A program made the position numbers and the translations under genes. Source: Bog-756 sp963710495 (GTDB lineage: Bacteria > Actinomycetota > Acidimicrobiia > Acidimicrobiales > RAAP-2). Taken from it: a DNA stretch of 64,000 bases. The first letter of the stretch is position 1. Each line of letters starts with the position of its first letter. The notes beneath the pieces are model-generated. The model was not told the origin of the DNA. It did not search any database and was given only the letters and a program-made list of their open reading frames with translations. The stretch spans positions 310,001 to 374,000 of the forward strand of contig CAVQAI010000016.1 in NCBI GenBank assembly GCA_963710495.1. Reading direction: 5' to 3'. This document shows, in pieces, positions 7,634-16,532 of the stretch.

Positions 7634-8869
7634 TCAGTCGGCCAGGGCCTGGTACACGAGGGCGCGGAGCTGGGATCGGAACGGATAGGTGGCCGACGGG
7701 AGCAATTGGGTCATGAAGACCACGGTGAGGTCCTCGACCGGGTCGACCCAGAAGGCGGTGCTCGCCGCCCCGCCCCAGTAGAACTCGCCCACCGAGCCGG
7801 CCGAGGCCGTTGAGCCCGGCCCCCGACCGACGCCGAAGCCGATCCCGAAGCCCACACCGGGGAACTCGGCCTCCCCGAACCCGCCGGTGGCCAGCCGGCC
7901 CAGCTCGCCGTCGTCCGGCAGATGGTTGGTGGCCATCAGCTCGAGCGTCTTGCGCCCGATGATCCGGTGCCCGTCGAGGTGACCCCGGTTGACGAGCATC
8001 TGGCAGAAGCGGAGGTAGTCGGCGGTGGTCGAGACCAGCCCGGAAGCCCCCGACAGGAACGAGCGCGGCCGCCGGTAGGGGCTGTGCTCGGGGTCGTCGA
8101 CGAGCTCCGGTCGCCCACCCCGCCGGTAGGCGTAGCACGCGGCCAGGCGCGACGCCGACCCGTCGGGCACGACGTGGCCGGTGTCCACCATGCCGAGCGG
8201 CTCGAAGATGTGGGCCCGGAGATACTCGTCGAAGCGCCGGCCCGAGAAGATCTCGACCAGGCGGGCGCAGACGTCGGTCGAGAGCCCGTAGTTCCAACGT
8301 GTGCCCGGCTGGAACTTGAGCGGGTAGCCGGCCAGCAGCGAGCAGATCCCCTCGAGGGTCATGCCGTGCCGGGAGGCCCGCAGCTCCTCGGCGAACCGGG
8401 TGTCGATGGGGTGGCCAGGCGAGACCCCGCCGGCCAGGCCGGTCATATGGGTGAGGGCGTCGCGGACCGAAGGGGGCCGGACGGGATCGACGGTACGGAC
8501 CGACCCGTCCGGGTCGAGCTCGCCCACCGACAGGCCGCGCCACTCGGGAATGTACCGGTGCAGCGGATCGCTGAGCTGGAAGCATCCCTGCTCGTAGAGC
8601 TGCATGAGGGCGACCGAGGTGATCGGCTTGGTCATCGAGTAGATCCGCCAGACGGTGTCGTCCTCGACCGGCTTGGCCCGCTCCACGTCCATCAGCCCGA
8701 GTGACCGCCAGTAGGCGGTCTTCCCCCACCGGGCCACGGCCATCTGACACCCGGCGATCTTGCCCGAGGACACGTAGCGGCTCTCGAAGTGCTCCGTCAG
8801 CCGCTCGAGACGGTACGGATCGAAGCCCGCCCCCTCCGGGTCGACGATGGCCGGGCCGGGCGTCGTCAC
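7634..8869 (-). CDS. Serine hydrolase of the beta-lactamase/family VIII esterase fold
   Basis: A 411-residue protein of the class-C beta-lactamase superfamily. The nucleophile motif SMTK (SxxK) lies near residue 78, the catalytic Tyr is in the WNYGLS segment, and the third box reads WGGAA in place of KTG. These features are typical of family VIII carboxylesterases and LovD-like acyltransferases, not of true lactamases. There is no signal peptide, so it is cytoplasmic. The GTG start overlaps the stop of the SDR gene upstream (TAGTG), indicating translational coupling. Its likely task is hydrolysis or transfer of an ester in the same pathway. Confidence 0.85.
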   Translation of the reverse strand: MTTPGPAIVDPEGAGFDPYRLERLTEHFESRYVSSGKIAGCQMAVARWGKTAYWRSLGLMDVERAKPVEDDTVWRIYSMTKPITSVALMQLYEQGCFQLSDPLHRYIPEWRGLSVGELDPDGSVRTVDPVRPPSVRDALTHMTGLAGGVSPGHPIDTRFAEELRASRHGMTLEGICSLLAGYPLKFQPGTRWNYGLSTDVCARLVEIFSGRRFDEYLRAHIFEPLGMVDTGHVVPDGSASRLAACYAYRRGGRPELVDDPEHSPYRRPRSFLSGASGLVSTTADYLRFCQMLVNRGHLDGHRIIGRKTLELMATNHLPDDGELGRLATGGFGEAEFPGVGFGIGFGVGRGPGSTASAGSVGEFYWGGAASTAFWVDPVEDLTVVFMTQLLPSATYPFRSQLRALVYQALAD

Positions 8870-9786
8870 TACCCCCGCCGGCCGAACATGTTGGCGTTGG
8901 GGGCGGCCTCAGCCACCAGGCCGGGGATCACCTCGCCCAGCTCCTCGGTCTCCCAGCGGCCCTCCTTGTCGGCCGACGGGCCCTCGACCCATCCCTCGTC
9001 CACGCTCACGTGGCCCCCGTGGACGGTGAACACCCGGCCGGTGATGCCACTGGCGGCCGGGCCGGCCAGCCACACCACCACCGGCGCGATGTTGTCGGGA
9101 TCGTTGCGATCGAATTCGTCCGGCTTGACGTTCCGCGCCTGCTCGCCGAAGCCCAGGTTTTCGGTCATGCGGGTCAGGGCGGCCGGGGCGATGGCGTTGA
9201 CGGTGACCCCGTAGCGCCCGAGCTCCATCGAGGCGATGATGGTCATCGAGGCGATGCCCGCCTTGGCCGCCCCGTAGTTGGTCTGCCCGACGTTGCCGTA
9301 GATGCCCGACGGCGACGTGGTGTTGATGATCCGGGCGTCGTTGGTGGCGCCCTCTTTGACCCGGTTGCGCCAGTGCTCCGCCGCCCAGCGCGTGGGGGCG
9401 AAGGTGCCCCGCAAGTGGACCCGGATCACGGCGTCCCACTCGCCGTCGGTCATGTTGACCAGCATCCGGTCCCGCAGGATCCCGGCGTTGTTGACCAGGA
9501 CGTCGAGACCGCCGAAGGTGGTCACTGCCGAGTCGATCAGGCGCTTCGCCCCATCCCAGTCGCTGACGTCCTCGCCGTTGGCCACGGCCTCGCCGCCCAT
9601 CCCCCTGATCTCGTCGACGACCTCACCGGCCGGGCCGGCGGAGGACCCGGTGCCGTCCACCTCGGCCCCGAGGTCGTTGACCACCACGCGGGCACCCTGG
9701 CGGGCGAACTCGATGGCATGACCGCGGCCGATGCCCCGCCCGGCGCCGGTGACGATGACCACCCTTCCCTCGCAGATGCCAGCCAT
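8869..9786 (-). CDS. SDR family oxidoreductase, multifunctional-enzyme-2-like hydroxyacyl-CoA dehydrogenase
   Basis: A 305-residue SDR of the group resembling the (3R)-hydroxyacyl-CoA dehydrogenase domain of MFE-2/HSD17B4. It has TGAGRGIGRGHA at about 13-24, VNDLGAEVDG after the second strand (an extended loop typical of this group), NNAG, NTTSPSG with the Ser, and NYGAAKAG with Tyr and Lys. It probably oxidises a 3-hydroxyacyl-CoA with NAD. GAGGAGGGA before the ATG is a strong ribosome binding site. It is coupled to the downstream serine hydrolase. Confidence 0.88.
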   Translation of the reverse strand: MAGICEGRVVIVTGAGRGIGRGHAIEFARQGARVVVNDLGAEVDGTGSSAGPAGEVVDEIRGMGGEAVANGEDVSDWDGAKRLIDSAVTTFGGLDVLVNNAGILRDRMLVNMTDGEWDAVIRVHLRGTFAPTRWAAEHWRNRVKEGATNDARIINTTSPSGIYGNVGQTNYGAAKAGIASMTIIASMELGRYGVTVNAIAPAALTRMTENLGFGEQARNVKPDEFDRNDPDNIAPVVVWLAGPAASGITGRVFTVHGGHVSVDEGWVEGPSADKEGRWETEELGEVIPGLVAEAAPNANMFGRRG

Positions 9787-9872
9787 TGCAGTTCCCTCCT
9801 CGACGGTTCCGTTCCCGAGCGGCCTACCGGCGAGGGTGAGCCGCGACTCGGCGATCGTGGCGATCGTGGTGA

Positions 9873-11211
9873 TCAGCCGTTCTTCGGCAGCTCCGAGAAC
9901 GGCACCGTCCGGTCGTTCGAGGGCTCCTTGGGCAGCCCGAGCACGCGCTCGCCGACGATGTTCCGCTGGATCTGGTCCGTGCCCCCGTAGATCGAAGGGG
10001 CCTGGGCGTAGAGGGCGGTGGTCGTGACCGCACTGAGCATCGGGTTGCCGGTCGCCTCGTCCAGAGCGGCCTGGTCCTTCGGGTCATAGGCGTGCAGCAT
10101 CCCCTGAGCGCCCACGATGCGCAGTCCGAGGTCCCGCTGGTGGCGCACGATGGCGCTCATGGACAACTTGGCCAGGTTGGCCATCCCCGGGATGTCCCGC
10201 CCGGCGGCCCGGCTCGCCTTGAGGCGCTCGGTGTTGAACCGGCCCAGTTCCTCGAGGGTGTAGAGCTGGGCCAGGTCCTGGCGGATCAAGGGATCGGCGT
10301 TCGTGCCGTTCCCCCGGGCCAGCCCGATGAGCAGGTCGAGCACGCCCGCCATGCGGGGCCCCCGGCGCTCCCGGGGCCGCACCTTGGGTGCCGACCCCTC
10401 GGCGGCCACGAAGTCCCCCACCCGGCGCGACAGGTTGCCGGCCACCGTGCCGGAGGTGACGACGGCCGCCCCCGCGTTGCCACCTCCCGCCCCGAGGCCG
10501 GCCCGCTCGTGGCCGAGGGTGGTGTTGGCCACCGCCCACCCGTTCCCCCGTCCGCCGATGATCGACGAGGACGGCACCCGGGCGTCTTGGATGAACACCT
10601 CGTTGAACATGGCATGGCCGGTCATCTCGCGCAGCGGCCGGACCTCGATCCCGGGCTGGTCCATGTCGAGCGCGAAGTAGGTGATGCCCTGGTGCTTGGG
10701 CAGGTCGGGATCGGTGCGGGCGAGCAGCATCCCGAGGTCGGCGGTCTGGCCCAGGGACGTCCACACCTTCTGACCGTTGACGACCCACTCGTCCCCGTCC
10801 TCGACGGCCCGGGTGGTGAGACCGGCCAGGTCAGAGCCTGCGCCCGGCTCGCTGAACAGCTGGCACCAGGCCCGCTGCCCGGTCACGATGTCCCGGACGA
10901 ATCCGTCGATCTGTTCCTGGGTGCCCTGGTCGGCGATGGTCGGTGCGGCCAGCATGAGGCCGAGCCCGTTCGGGGCGCCCAGGGCGCCGAACTCGGCGAT
11001 CTCCCGGGCGATGGCGATCCCGGCGCTCCGTGAGGCCCCGCGTCCGTAGGCCGTGGTGGGCAGGGTCGGCGCCGACCAGCCGGCCAGGCCGAGGCGCTCC
11101 CACCACTCGCCGACGGTGAGGTCGGGATCCCAATTCGAGCTCGAGCCACGAGCGCAGCTCGTCGACGAGCTCCTCGCTGCTTCCTGGTGCTGCTGTCAGT
11201 GACTGGACCAC
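9873..11211 (-). pseudogene. Acyl-CoA dehydrogenase, interrupted by a single frameshift
   Basis: The GTG at 11211, preceded by a strong GAGGAGG, opens a frame that reads SSEELVDELRSWLE. The family sequence then continues one frame over as NWDPDLTVGEWWERLG and runs on without interruption to 9873, with FSEPGAGSDLAG, VNGQKVWTS and the C-terminal DQIQRNIVGERVLG all present. Between the two parts there are four bases (near 11136-11139) where one codon is expected, so one extra base explains the break. The intact part alone (ATG at 10955) would lack the N-terminal helical domain. It is either a true inactivating insertion or an assembly error; slippage is less likely as no slippery run is seen. 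The gene otherwise looks functional. Confidence 0.8.
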
Positions 11212-11275
11212 GGGTTTCCCTCCTCACCCCGACAATAGATCGTCAGCCGGGGACCCATCCTGATCGACACGTCCC

Positions 11276-11281
11276 TAAGGT
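11276..11281 (+). promoter_or_regulatory. -10 box of a leaderless promoter
   Basis: TAAGGT lies 6 nt before the ATG at 11288 of the questin-oxidase-like gene, and no ribosome binding site is present between them. Confidence 0.45.
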
Positions 11282-11287
11282 GGCCCC

Positions 11288-12235
11288 ATGGCCCACCACC
11301 ACCGCGACAGGGCGGACCCCCGGGCTGATGCGACCGGTCGGCCCGACCCGGCGGGGTCGATGTCACCCGCGCTCGATGAGGCGTACGACCGCATGGCCAC
11401 CTCCGACTTCGAGCTGCCCAACGGCTTCGTGAACCACGGCCCCATGGCCTGCGAGGCCCTGGCCATCCTCGGCTGCGATGACCGCATCGACGCCTGGGCC
11501 CGCCGGTCGGTGGCCGCCACCGGTGAGGGACCGGCACCCGTCTCGCCGGCCGGCGGCACGTTCGACTGGCAGGACGCGCTCGGGCGTTACGACCGGCTCC
11601 CCGAATGGCTGGGGTACTTCGACGCCGCCATCGCCGATGCGGGCTGGCCGGCAGTGGTGGTCGATTGGGTGCCCCGGCTCATGCCGGCCCTGTCCACCGC
11701 GCTCTTCCACGGCGCCATCCGCACCGCCCACGCCGTCCGGGCCGTGGCCGCCACCGACACGGCCGCCCGTCGGTCGGAGCTGGCCCGGGCGCTCGGCTAC
11801 TGGGCGGCCCGCTACCGCGCCGGCCGGCCCGCCACCGGTCCGGTGAGCACCACTGCGGTCGCACAGGCCATCGGGGCGGCCGCCACGGCCGAGGCGGCCG
11901 TGGGCTCCCACCACTACCTGGCCGCTCCCAACATCTTCAACCTGCACGGGGTCACCGGGGCGATGGCGGTGGAGCTGCTGGCGTCCCACCTGGCCCCCGA
12001 AGACGGGGCGGCCGCGCTGGCCCAGGTGCGGGTCGAGCACGCCGCCATGTACGCCGGCACCGGTGCCCGCGGCGTGGCCGCCGACACCGGCTGGGACCCG
12101 GCCGTGGTCGAGCGGGCCGCCGCCAGCGGCGATCCCCACCAGGTCAAGCTGGTCGAGGCCTGCCGGCGGGGACTCGGCCTCAACGGTGATCCGGTCTTCG
12201 CGGCGGCGGCCGAGACGGTGACCGGCCGGGGGTGA
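11288..12235 (+). CDS. Questin oxidase-like protein (DUF4243 family)
   Basis: A 315-residue soluble, mostly helical protein. NHGPMACEAL near the start, the FHGAIRTAHAVRAV helix and ALGYWAARYR, and a distal HHYLAAPNIFNLHGVT segment match the questin-oxidase-like family, whose fungal founders perform Baeyer-Villiger-type ring opening of an anthraquinone. Conserved His residues in these blocks are the likely active-site residues. In bacteria the substrate is unknown. The first 25 residues are disordered and Asp/Arg rich. Its stop overlaps the next start (GTGA at 12232), so it is coupled to the alpha/beta hydrolase; oxidation followed by ester hydrolysis would be a sensible sequence (inference). 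Confidence 0.7.
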   Translation: MAHHHRDRADPRADATGRPDPAGSMSPALDEAYDRMATSDFELPNGFVNHGPMACEALAILGCDDRIDAWARRSVAATGEGPAPVSPAGGTFDWQDALGRYDRLPEWLGYFDAAIADAGWPAVVVDWVPRLMPALSTALFHGAIRTAHAVRAVAATDTAARRSELARALGYWAARYRAGRPATGPVSTTAVAQAIGAAATAEAAVGSHHYLAAPNIFNLHGVTGAMAVELLASHLAPEDGAAALAQVRVEHAAMYAGTGARGVAADTGWDPAVVERAAASGDPHQVKLVEACRRGLGLNGDPVFAAAAETVTGRG

Positions 12236-13200
12236 GGTCGGAGACCACCGCGGTGAGCGACGACCGTCCCCTCCCCGGCTCACCCGCCTGGTTCCGCTCG
12301 GCCCTGGCCGTCGCGCAGGCGGACCTCGAGGTCACCGTGGACGGGTGCACCATCCATGCCCTGGGCTGTGGGCGGGAGGGCGCTCGGGGCCTGGTCTTCG
12401 TCCACGGCGGCGGCGCCCATGCGCACTGGTGGACCCATGTGGCGGCCACCTTCAGCCGGGAGTTCCGGGTGCTCGCCCTCGACCTGTCGGGTCACGGTGA
12501 CAGCGGACACCGTGCCGCCTACTCGCTCGAGGAGTGGACCGACGAGGTGATCGCCGTCGCCGATGCCGGGGGGATCGACGGCCCACCGGTGATCATCGGG
12601 CACAGCATGGGCGGCATGGTGACCATCGCCACCGCCGCCCGCCATGGCGCCCGGGTGAGCGGGGCCATCATCTGCGACTCGCCGGTGACGGCGCTGGATC
12701 CGGAGATCGACGCCTACCGCCTTCGTGAAGCGTTCGGTCGACCCCGCGTCTACCCGACCGTCGACGAGGCGGTGGCCCATTTCCGGACCGTTCCCGCCCA
12801 GGAGCACTATCTGGACTACGTGATCGACCACGTGGCCCGGCGTTCCGTGCGCCCGGTGCCGGGGGGCTTCGGTTGGAAATTCGACCGGGGGGTCTTCGCC
12901 CAGTTCGGGGCCGGGATCCGCGGCGTGGCCCAGCCCTACCTCTCGCAGGTGCGTTGCCGGCTCGCCCTGCTCCGCTCGGAGCACGGGCTGGTGACGTCGG
13001 ACATCGGGCGGTCGATGTACGAGGCCATGGGCCGGGTCACCCCCGTCATCGAGATCCCCGAGGCCGGGCACCACGCCATGCTGGACCAGCCCCTCATCCT
13101 GCTCACCGCGTTGCGCACGCTCCTCGCCGACTGGGACCATTCCGAACCCCACCGGCGACGGGCCGCCGACCCGGCGGCGAGACGGGCCCCCGGCAGCTGA
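12232..13200 (+). CDS. Alpha/beta-fold hydrolase
   Basis: A 322-residue hydrolase with FVHGGGAHAHWW as oxyanion region, GHSMGG as nucleophile elbow (Ser) and a C-terminal PEAGHHAMLDQP that supplies the catalytic His, so the triad is complete. An Asp is expected near SEHGLVTSD. The GTG at 12232 overlaps the preceding stop; a second GTG at 12253 is also possible and would remove seven residues. It is probably an esterase, lactonase or C-C hydrolase acting on the product of the preceding oxidase. Confidence 0.82.
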   Translation: MRSETTAVSDDRPLPGSPAWFRSALAVAQADLEVTVDGCTIHALGCGREGARGLVFVHGGGAHAHWWTHVAATFSREFRVLALDLSGHGDSGHRAAYSLEEWTDEVIAVADAGGIDGPPVIIGHSMGGMVTIATAARHGARVSGAIICDSPVTALDPEIDAYRLREAFGRPRVYPTVDEAVAHFRTVPAQEHYLDYVIDHVARRSVRPVPGGFGWKFDRGVFAQFGAGIRGVAQPYLSQVRCRLALLRSEHGLVTSDIGRSMYEAMGRVTPVIEIPEAGHHAMLDQPLILLTALRTLLADWDHSEPHRRRAADPAARRAPGS

Positions 13201-13228
13201 GCCCGCCGGGGGCAACCGGTCCCGATCC

Positions 13229-13243
13229 GGCGCGGGCCGCGCC
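13229..13243. terminator. Possible bidirectional terminator hairpin
   Basis: GGCGCG-GGC-CGCGCC is a perfect 6-bp stem with a 3-nt loop between two convergent genes. It has no T tract. Confidence 0.35.
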
Positions 13244-13252
13244 CGGTGCTGG

Positions 13253-13771
13253 TCACCCCTCCGGCGCCGACTGGATCAGATCGTCCGGCTCCGGCTGGAT
13301 CAGATCGGGCCGGTACTCGGGATGGCGCGTGAGCCATTCGGACGCCCGGCGCATGCTGTCCTCGTTGTTCTTGTTGATGAACTTGTAGATCGGGCCCTCG
13401 AACCACCGCCACGGCGCCGAGGTCAGGTTGTAGGTCTCGTCGAACTCGAAGCGGGTCCGGTTGGCGACCAGGGGCTCGAGGCGCACGTGGCCGATCTGGT
13501 CGTTACCCGGCTTCGTCGAGATCATGGTGTAGGTGTAGCCCCGCTCCGGCACGACATCGGTGACGAGCTCGAGGGCGGAGCCCTCGCGCCCGAAGGGCAT
13601 CTTGAAGATGACCCGCCGGAGCCGGCCGTTGTGGTCCTCGTCGCCCGGGTACAGCACGTCGACGCGCCTCACCATCGGGGCGTAGTCCGTCCACCGTTCG
13701 TAGTCCTGGAACAGGGCCCAGATGCGGGCGGCGGAGTGGGGCATCTCGAAGGAGTAGCGGTGCTGGCGCAT
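13253..13771 (-). CDS. SRPBCC (START/polyketide-cyclase fold) protein
   Basis: A 172-residue helix-grip protein. The N-terminal strand RHRYSFEMP, the helix containing ARIWALFQDYERW, and the long C-terminal helix after WFEGPIYKFI are the standard arrangement around a hydrophobic cavity. Such proteins bind or cyclise lipophilic ligands. AAGGTG 8 nt before the ATG is the ribosome binding site. The Asp/Gln-rich tail (residues 155-172) is repetitive and likely disordered. The ligand is unknown; it lies among catabolic genes but is transcribed alone. Confidence 0.72.
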   Translation of the reverse strand: MRQHRYSFEMPHSAARIWALFQDYERWTDYAPMVRRVDVLYPGDEDHNGRLRRVIFKMPFGREGSALELVTDVVPERGYTYTMISTKPGNDQIGHVRLEPLVANRTRFEFDETYNLTSAPWRWFEGPIYKFINKNNEDSMRRASEWLTRHPEYRPDLIQPEPDDLIQSAPEG

Positions 13772-13909
13772 GTACTACACCTTGGCGGATCGGCGGCGTC
13801 CCTGCATGCCCGCCGGGGCGGGTCGTCGGGCGACTGCAGATGGGCGGCCCGGACACAGCCGGCAGTACGATCCGGACGCCGCTGGGCGCGGCACAGCGAA
13901 GGGGGAGCC

Positions 13910-14881
13910 TTGGCTCTGGTGAACACCGTGAGGGGACCGGTCGAGGCGAGTGCCCTCGGCTCCACCCTCATGCACGAGCACGTCTTCGTGCTCAGCCCCG
14001 AAATCGAGAAGACATCGGCCGAGTGGGACGAGCAGGCCGCCCAGGACACCGCCGTACAACGGCTGGCCGAGCTCCAGGCTCGCGGCATCGACACCATCGT
14101 CGACCTCACTGTCATCGGGCTGGGGAGGAACACGGCGCGCATGGTCTCGGTCGCCGAACGGGTGCCGCAGATCAACATCGTGGCCGCCACCGGCGTCTAC
14201 ACCTACAACGACGTACCCATGTACTTCCACTTCCGGGGCCCGGGCACCATCCTCGACGGCCCGGAGCCGATGACCGAGCTGTTCGTCCGCGAAATCGTCG
14301 AGGGCGTCGGTGACACCGGGGTGCGGGCGGCGATCCTCAAGTGCGCCACCGACCGGCCGGGCCTGACCCCGGGGGTGGAGCGCGTGCTCCGGGCCGTGGC
14401 CCAGGCCCACCGCCGGACCGGGGCGCCGATCACCACCCACACCCCGACCCCGCCCCAACCCTGGGGGCTCGAGCAGCAGCGCATCTTCGAGGAGGAGGGG
14501 GTGGACCTCACCCAGGTGGTCATCGGCCACTCGGGCGGGACGCTCGACACCGCCTACCACGAGGCCCTCCTGGCCAAGGGCTCGACGCTCGGGTTCGACC
14601 ACTTCGGCATCGGGACCTTCACCCTGGCCGAGCGGATCGAGTCGGTCCGGGTCCTGTGCGAGCGGGGCTACGCCGACCGGATCGTGCTCTCGCACGACGC
14701 CATGTGCCATGTCGACTGGTTCCCGCCGTCACTGGCCGGGGCGTGGAAGGAGTGGCGCTGGACCCACATCCCCGAGGACGTCCTGCCCGGGATGCGCCAA
14801 GCCGGCATCGGCGAGGAGGACATCACGACCATGATGGAGGCCAACCCCCGCCGGATCCTCGAGGGATGCGACCCGTACTGA
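13910..14881 (+). CDS. Phosphotriesterase-like metal-dependent hydrolase (lactonase family)
   Basis: A 323-residue TIM-barrel enzyme. The binuclear metal site is visible: HEH at 22-24, a Lys at about 144 (ILKCATD) that is carbamylated in the family, His residues in THTP and GHSGG, and an Asp near 263 in LSHDAM. Phosphotriesterase-like lactonases open lactones, with side activity on organophosphates. The TTG at 13910 is selected by the GAAGGGGGA ribosome binding site; a TACGAT box at 13865-13870 is a plausible -10. A lactone-opening step fits the surrounding oxidative genes. Confidence 0.85.
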   Translation: MALVNTVRGPVEASALGSTLMHEHVFVLSPEIEKTSAEWDEQAAQDTAVQRLAELQARGIDTIVDLTVIGLGRNTARMVSVAERVPQINIVAATGVYTYNDVPMYFHFRGPGTILDGPEPMTELFVREIVEGVGDTGVRAAILKCATDRPGLTPGVERVLRAVAQAHRRTGAPITTHTPTPPQPWGLEQQRIFEEEGVDLTQVVIGHSGGTLDTAYHEALLAKGSTLGFDHFGIGTFTLAERIESVRVLCERGYADRIVLSHDAMCHVDWFPPSLAGAWKEWRWTHIPEDVLPGMRQAGIGEEDITTMMEANPRRILEGCDPY

Positions 14882-14933
14882 GGGGCGGTCGCCGGCCGAG
14901 GGGCGGTCGGCGGCTGAGGGGCGGTCGGCGCCG
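14880..14933. repeat. Three tandem 18-bp repeats
   Basis: Three consecutive copies of GAGGGGCGGTCGSCGGCY-like units follow the phosphotriesterase stop codon directly. The first base pair belongs to the stop codon. The copies differ at up to four positions. Confidence 0.7.
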
Positions 14934-14975
14934 GGCGGCGGCGACCGGCGGCGAGCCGGGCTGGGCCGGACACAG

Positions 14976-16529
14976 GTGACGGCCGACGTGTCCACCCGTG
15001 ACGAGCTGAGGACGGTGGCCGCCGCCCACCCGGAGGGGACGGCGTGGGTCGACCTGTCCACCGGGACCGAGCTCACCCTGCGGGACTGGGACACCCGGGC
15101 CCAACGGCTGGCCGCCGGGCTGGCCGGTCACGGCATCGTCCCCGGCGACCGGGTGGCCATCGCCATCGGGCCGGACCATCCCTTCGCCTGGCTCATCTCC
15201 TACGCCGCCGCCCACCGGGCCGGAGCGGTGGCCGTCCCCCTCAACACCCGTCTCGCTGCGCCCGAGCTGCGGGCCATCCTCGAGCACGCCGAGCCGGCCG
15301 CCGTCCTGGCCGACGCCGCCACCGACGCCGGCGCGGCCTGGACCGAGATCGCCGACGGGCTGGGCGGGCTGCGTGTGTTGGCCTCCACCGAGCCGTTGGC
15401 CGGCGCCCTCGACTGGTCGGAGCTCGCCGGCCCCGAGGGTTCGGCGCCACCGTGGCCGGCGGTGCCGGCCGGGCCGGCCTCCGATCTCATGTACACCTCG
15501 GGCACCACCGGGACGCCCAAAGGCGTGGTGGCGCCACACCCTCCGGTCGGGGGCCCGGCCCCGGCCAGGTGGAACGGGCTGGGCTTCCTCTCCTGCTCCC
15601 CGTTCTCCACCACCAGCGGTGTGCTGCTCGTCTACGGGCCCATGCGAGCCGGGATGGCCGGTTGGTACCTGCCCCACTTCGACGCCGGTGCGTGGCTGTC
15701 GACGGTCGAGCAACGCCGGCCGACGGTGGCCTTCGTCGTCCCGGCCATGGCTCAGCTCCTGGTGGCCCACCCGCGCTTCGGCCGGGCCGATCTCTCCGGC
15801 CTCGCCGCGCTGACCATCGGTGGTGCCCCCGTGGCTCCGGCCACGCTCGAGCGCCTCGCCGCCGGGCTGCCCGGTACCGACATCCTGGTCGGCTACGGCC
15901 TGACCGAATTCGGTGCGGTGACCCGTTCCCCCGCCGGTGACGGCGGCCGGCACCGGGGGTCGGTGGGCCAACCCCTCCCCGGGGTCGAGGTCCGCATCGT
16001 GGACGCCGACGGCCACGGCGTCGGCCCGGGGGTCGAGGGCGAGATCACCGTCTCCGGCGCCGGGCCGGGACGCAGCTACTTCAAGGAGGCGGAGGCCACC
16101 ACCCAGACGTGGAGACACGGTTGGCTGCACAGCGGCGACCTCGGCCGGGTCGACGAGGACGGCTTCCTGTGGATCACCGGCAGGACCAAGGACCTCATCA
16201 TCCGCGGCGGCCACAACGTGGCCCCGGGCGAGGTCGAGAACGCGCTCTACGCCCACCCGGACGTGGTCGAGGCGGCAGTGGCGGCCATCCCCCACGACGT
16301 GCTGGGCGAGGATGTGGGAGCGTGGGTCGTGCTGCGCGGGGGATCGGGGGCGACCGAGGACGAGCTGCGCGCCTTCGTCGCCACCAGGCTGGCCGACTAC
16401 AAGGTGCCGCGCCGGCTCTCCATCGTGACCGGGCTGCCGCGCAACGCCGCCGGCAAGGTGGCCAAGCTCGAGCTGGCCGCCGAGGCCGGCCGGGCGGGCG
16501 GGCGGCGGGGCACCGAGACAGGCGGCTGA
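14976..16529 (+). CDS. Acyl-CoA synthetase (AMP-forming, ANL superfamily)
   Basis: A 517-residue acid-CoA ligase. The nucleotide-binding loop YTSGTTGTPKG is near 172-182, GYGLTEFG is the adenine-binding motif, SGDLGRVDEDGFLWITGR carries the conserved Asp and the hinge Arg, and RNAAGK near the C-terminus provides the catalytic Lys. It activates a carboxylic acid to its CoA thioester through an acyl-adenylate. The start at GTG 14976 lacks a clear ribosome binding site; a GTG at 14988 is an alternative. The enoyl-CoA hydratase follows after 3 nt, so they form an operon and act in sequence. Confidence 0.9.
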   Translation: MTADVSTRDELRTVAAAHPEGTAWVDLSTGTELTLRDWDTRAQRLAAGLAGHGIVPGDRVAIAIGPDHPFAWLISYAAAHRAGAVAVPLNTRLAAPELRAILEHAEPAAVLADAATDAGAAWTEIADGLGGLRVLASTEPLAGALDWSELAGPEGSAPPWPAVPAGPASDLMYTSGTTGTPKGVVAPHPPVGGPAPARWNGLGFLSCSPFSTTSGVLLVYGPMRAGMAGWYLPHFDAGAWLSTVEQRRPTVAFVVPAMAQLLVAHPRFGRADLSGLAALTIGGAPVAPATLERLAAGLPGTDILVGYGLTEFGAVTRSPAGDGGRHRGSVGQPLPGVEVRIVDADGHGVGPGVEGEITVSGAGPGRSYFKEAEATTQTWRHGWLHSGDLGRVDEDGFLWITGRTKDLIIRGGHNVAPGEVENALYAHPDVVEAAVAAIPHDVLGEDVGAWVVLRGGSGATEDELRAFVATRLADYKVPRRLSIVTGLPRNAAGKVAKLELAAEAGRAGGRRGTETGG

Positions 16530-16532
16530 GCG

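Noticed and set aside
6537..8750. A 737-codon minus-strand frame
   Set aside because: It is antisense to an SDR gene and out of frame with the serine hydrolase; its product is Arg/Pro/Gly-rich shadow sequence.
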